NCBI GenBank assembly: GCA_029227815.1
Contig: CP118523.1
Span: 3,720,001 to 3,784,000, forward strand
DNA: 64,000 nucleotides
Reading direction: 5' to 3'
Origin: Clostridiaceae bacterium M8S5
GTDB taxonomy: Bacteria; Bacillota; Clostridia; Tissierellales; MCWD3
The position numbers and the translations under genes are program-made. Of the stretch, positions 63,077-64,000 are shown piece after piece (within the stretch, counting starts at the first letter, position 1; each line of letters begins with the position of its first letter). The notes under the pieces were generated by a model that was given only the letters and a program-made list of their open reading frames with translations, searched no databases and was not told the DNA's origin.

Positions 63077-64000
63077 ATGAAAAATGTAGTAGAAAGATTT
63101 TTAAAATACGTGAAGTTTGATACTGAATCTGACGAATTTTCTGAGACTTGTCCGAGTTCTAAGAAACAACTTAACCTTGCAAATGAATTAGTAAAAGAAT
63201 TAAATGAATTAAATCTGACTGATGTAAGCGTAGATGAAAACGGTTATGTTATGGCTACACTTCCTTCTAATAGTGATAAAGACCTTCCTTTTATAGGTTT
63301 TATAGCTCATATGGATACTAGCCCTGATATGTCTGGTGCAAATGTTAATCCACAAATAGTAGAGAATTATGACGGAAATGACATTGTTCTTAATGATGAT
63401 AATAATATAATCCTTTCTCCAAAGGACTTCCCTTCACTTAAAGATTATGTGGGAAAAACTTTAATTACAACGGATGGAACTACTCTGTTAGGTGCTGATG
63501 ATAAAGCAGGTATAGCTGAAATTATGAGTGCTGTGGAGTTCTTAGTTAACAATCCAGATATCAAACATGGCGATATAAAAATAGCATTTACTCCAGATGA
63601 GGAAATAGGTAGGGGTGCTGATTTATTTGATGTAAAAAAATTTAATGCTGATTTTGCATATACCGTAGATGGCGGGCCTATTGGTGAGCTTGAATACGAA
63701 AACTTCAATGCTGCTGGTGTTACGATAAACGTTAACGGTAGAAATGTTCACCCAGGATCTGCAAAGAACAAAATGATAAATTCTTCACTAATTGCTATAG
63801 AGTTCAACTCAATGTTACCAATATTTGATAAACCTGAATACACTGATGGATATGAAGGTTTTTATCATCTAATTGATATGAAAGGTACTGTTGAAAACTC
63901 ATCACTTAGATACATAATAAGAGATCACGACAAAGAGAAGTTTGAAAATAAGAAAAATCTGATTAAAGACATAGCTGACTTTTTAAATAAAAAATACGGT
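63077..64000 (+). CDS. pepT: Peptidase T (partial, runs off the window end)
   Basis: The first 308 codons of an aminotripeptidase of the M20B family, usual length about 405-410. ATG seven bases after AAGGAG. Zinc-ligand and catalytic motifs seen: '[15 protein letters not shown]', '[14 protein letters not shown]', '[16 protein letters not shown]' and '[20 protein letters not shown]', with '[13 protein letters not shown]' for the lid domain. It releases N-terminal residues from tripeptides. Only the 3' part is outside the window; no defect seen in the part present. Confidence 0.95.
   Translation, partial: MKNVVERFLKYVKFDTESDEFSETCPSSKKQLNLANELVKELNELNLTDVSVDENGYVMATLPSNSDKDLPFIGFIAHMDTSPDMSGANVNPQIVENYDGNDIVLNDDNNIILSPKDFPSLKDYVGKTLITTDGTTLLGADDKAGIAEIMSAVEFLVNNPDIKHGDIKIAFTPDEEIGRGADLFDVKKFNADFAYTVDGGPIGELEYENFNAAGVTINVNGRNVHPGSAKNKMINSSLIAIEFNSMLPIFDKPEYTDGYEGFYHLIDMKGTVENSSLRYIIRDHDKEKFENKKNLIKDIADFLNKKYG

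Noticed and set aside
1..64000. tRNA, rRNA, insertion sequences, prophage or integrase genes
   Set aside because: None recognised on either strand; all large ORFs are accounted for by other families.

Overview
The window is AT-rich DNA (roughly 30% GC by eye) from an endospore-forming, anaerobic Firmicute of the class Clostridia. The evidence is: germinant-receptor (ger) genes, a SpoIIE-type phosphatase beside a sensory [FeFe]-hydrogenase-like protein, class III fructose bisphosphatase, a 2-hydroxyacyl-CoA dehydratase/activase, strong AAGGAGG-type ribosome binding sites, a perfect Firmicute SOS box and PyrR-type RNA elements. Genus cannot be assigned from the sequence. No rRNA, tRNA, transposase, integrase or CRISPR array was seen.

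Layout. 0.1-2.6 kb: Fur-controlled ferrous-iron operon with FeoB split into a GTPase ORF and a membrane ORF. 2.8-13.3 kb: one germinant-receptor locus A-C-D-C followed by five intact B subunits and three decayed B remnants. 13.3-16.5 kb: two FAD proteins flanking small coat-like and membrane proteins. 16.6-20.4 kb: RsmF, cyclophilin, iron-sulfur flavoprotein, AraC regulator. 20.6-25.4 kb: heterodimeric ABC exporter with an elaborate leader. 25.4-35.9 kb: housekeeping genes (fbp, hsp20, antiporter, PII-like, zinc-binding lipoprotein, carboxyltransferase, Lrp, murI). 36-39 kb: SpoIIE phosphatase and HydS-type sensor. 40-42.6 kb: branched-polyamine operon bpsA-speD with a structured leader, an upstream ORF and an apparent AUA start. 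42.6-48.7 kb: an M3 oligopeptidase gene flanked by a 125-bp direct repeat copied from the 3' end of the neighbouring giant dehydratase gene. 48.9-50.4 kb: PII-like gene and two pseudogenes. 50.4-52 kb: pyrBI under two tandem PyrR elements, one apparently acting on transcription and one on the pyrB ribosome binding site. 54-57.6 kb: a compact RiPP cluster (40-residue Cys/Gly-rich precursor, radical SAM-SPASM maturase, ABC exporter). 57.9-64 kb: GH18 hydrolase, VOC protein, SOS-regulated DNA polymerase IV, TSCPD protein and the start of pepT.

Most notable: (1) the RiPP cluster with a precursor I cannot place in a known class; (2) the B-subunit expansion in a single ger locus; (3) the bpsA-speD leader; (4) a three-copy, about 100-130 bp interspersed repeat with terminal inverted repeats (27.5, 50.3 and 52.9 kb); (5) the dual PyrR leader; (6) the repeat-flanked pepF insertion. 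All functional statements are from reading the sequence; no database search was run.
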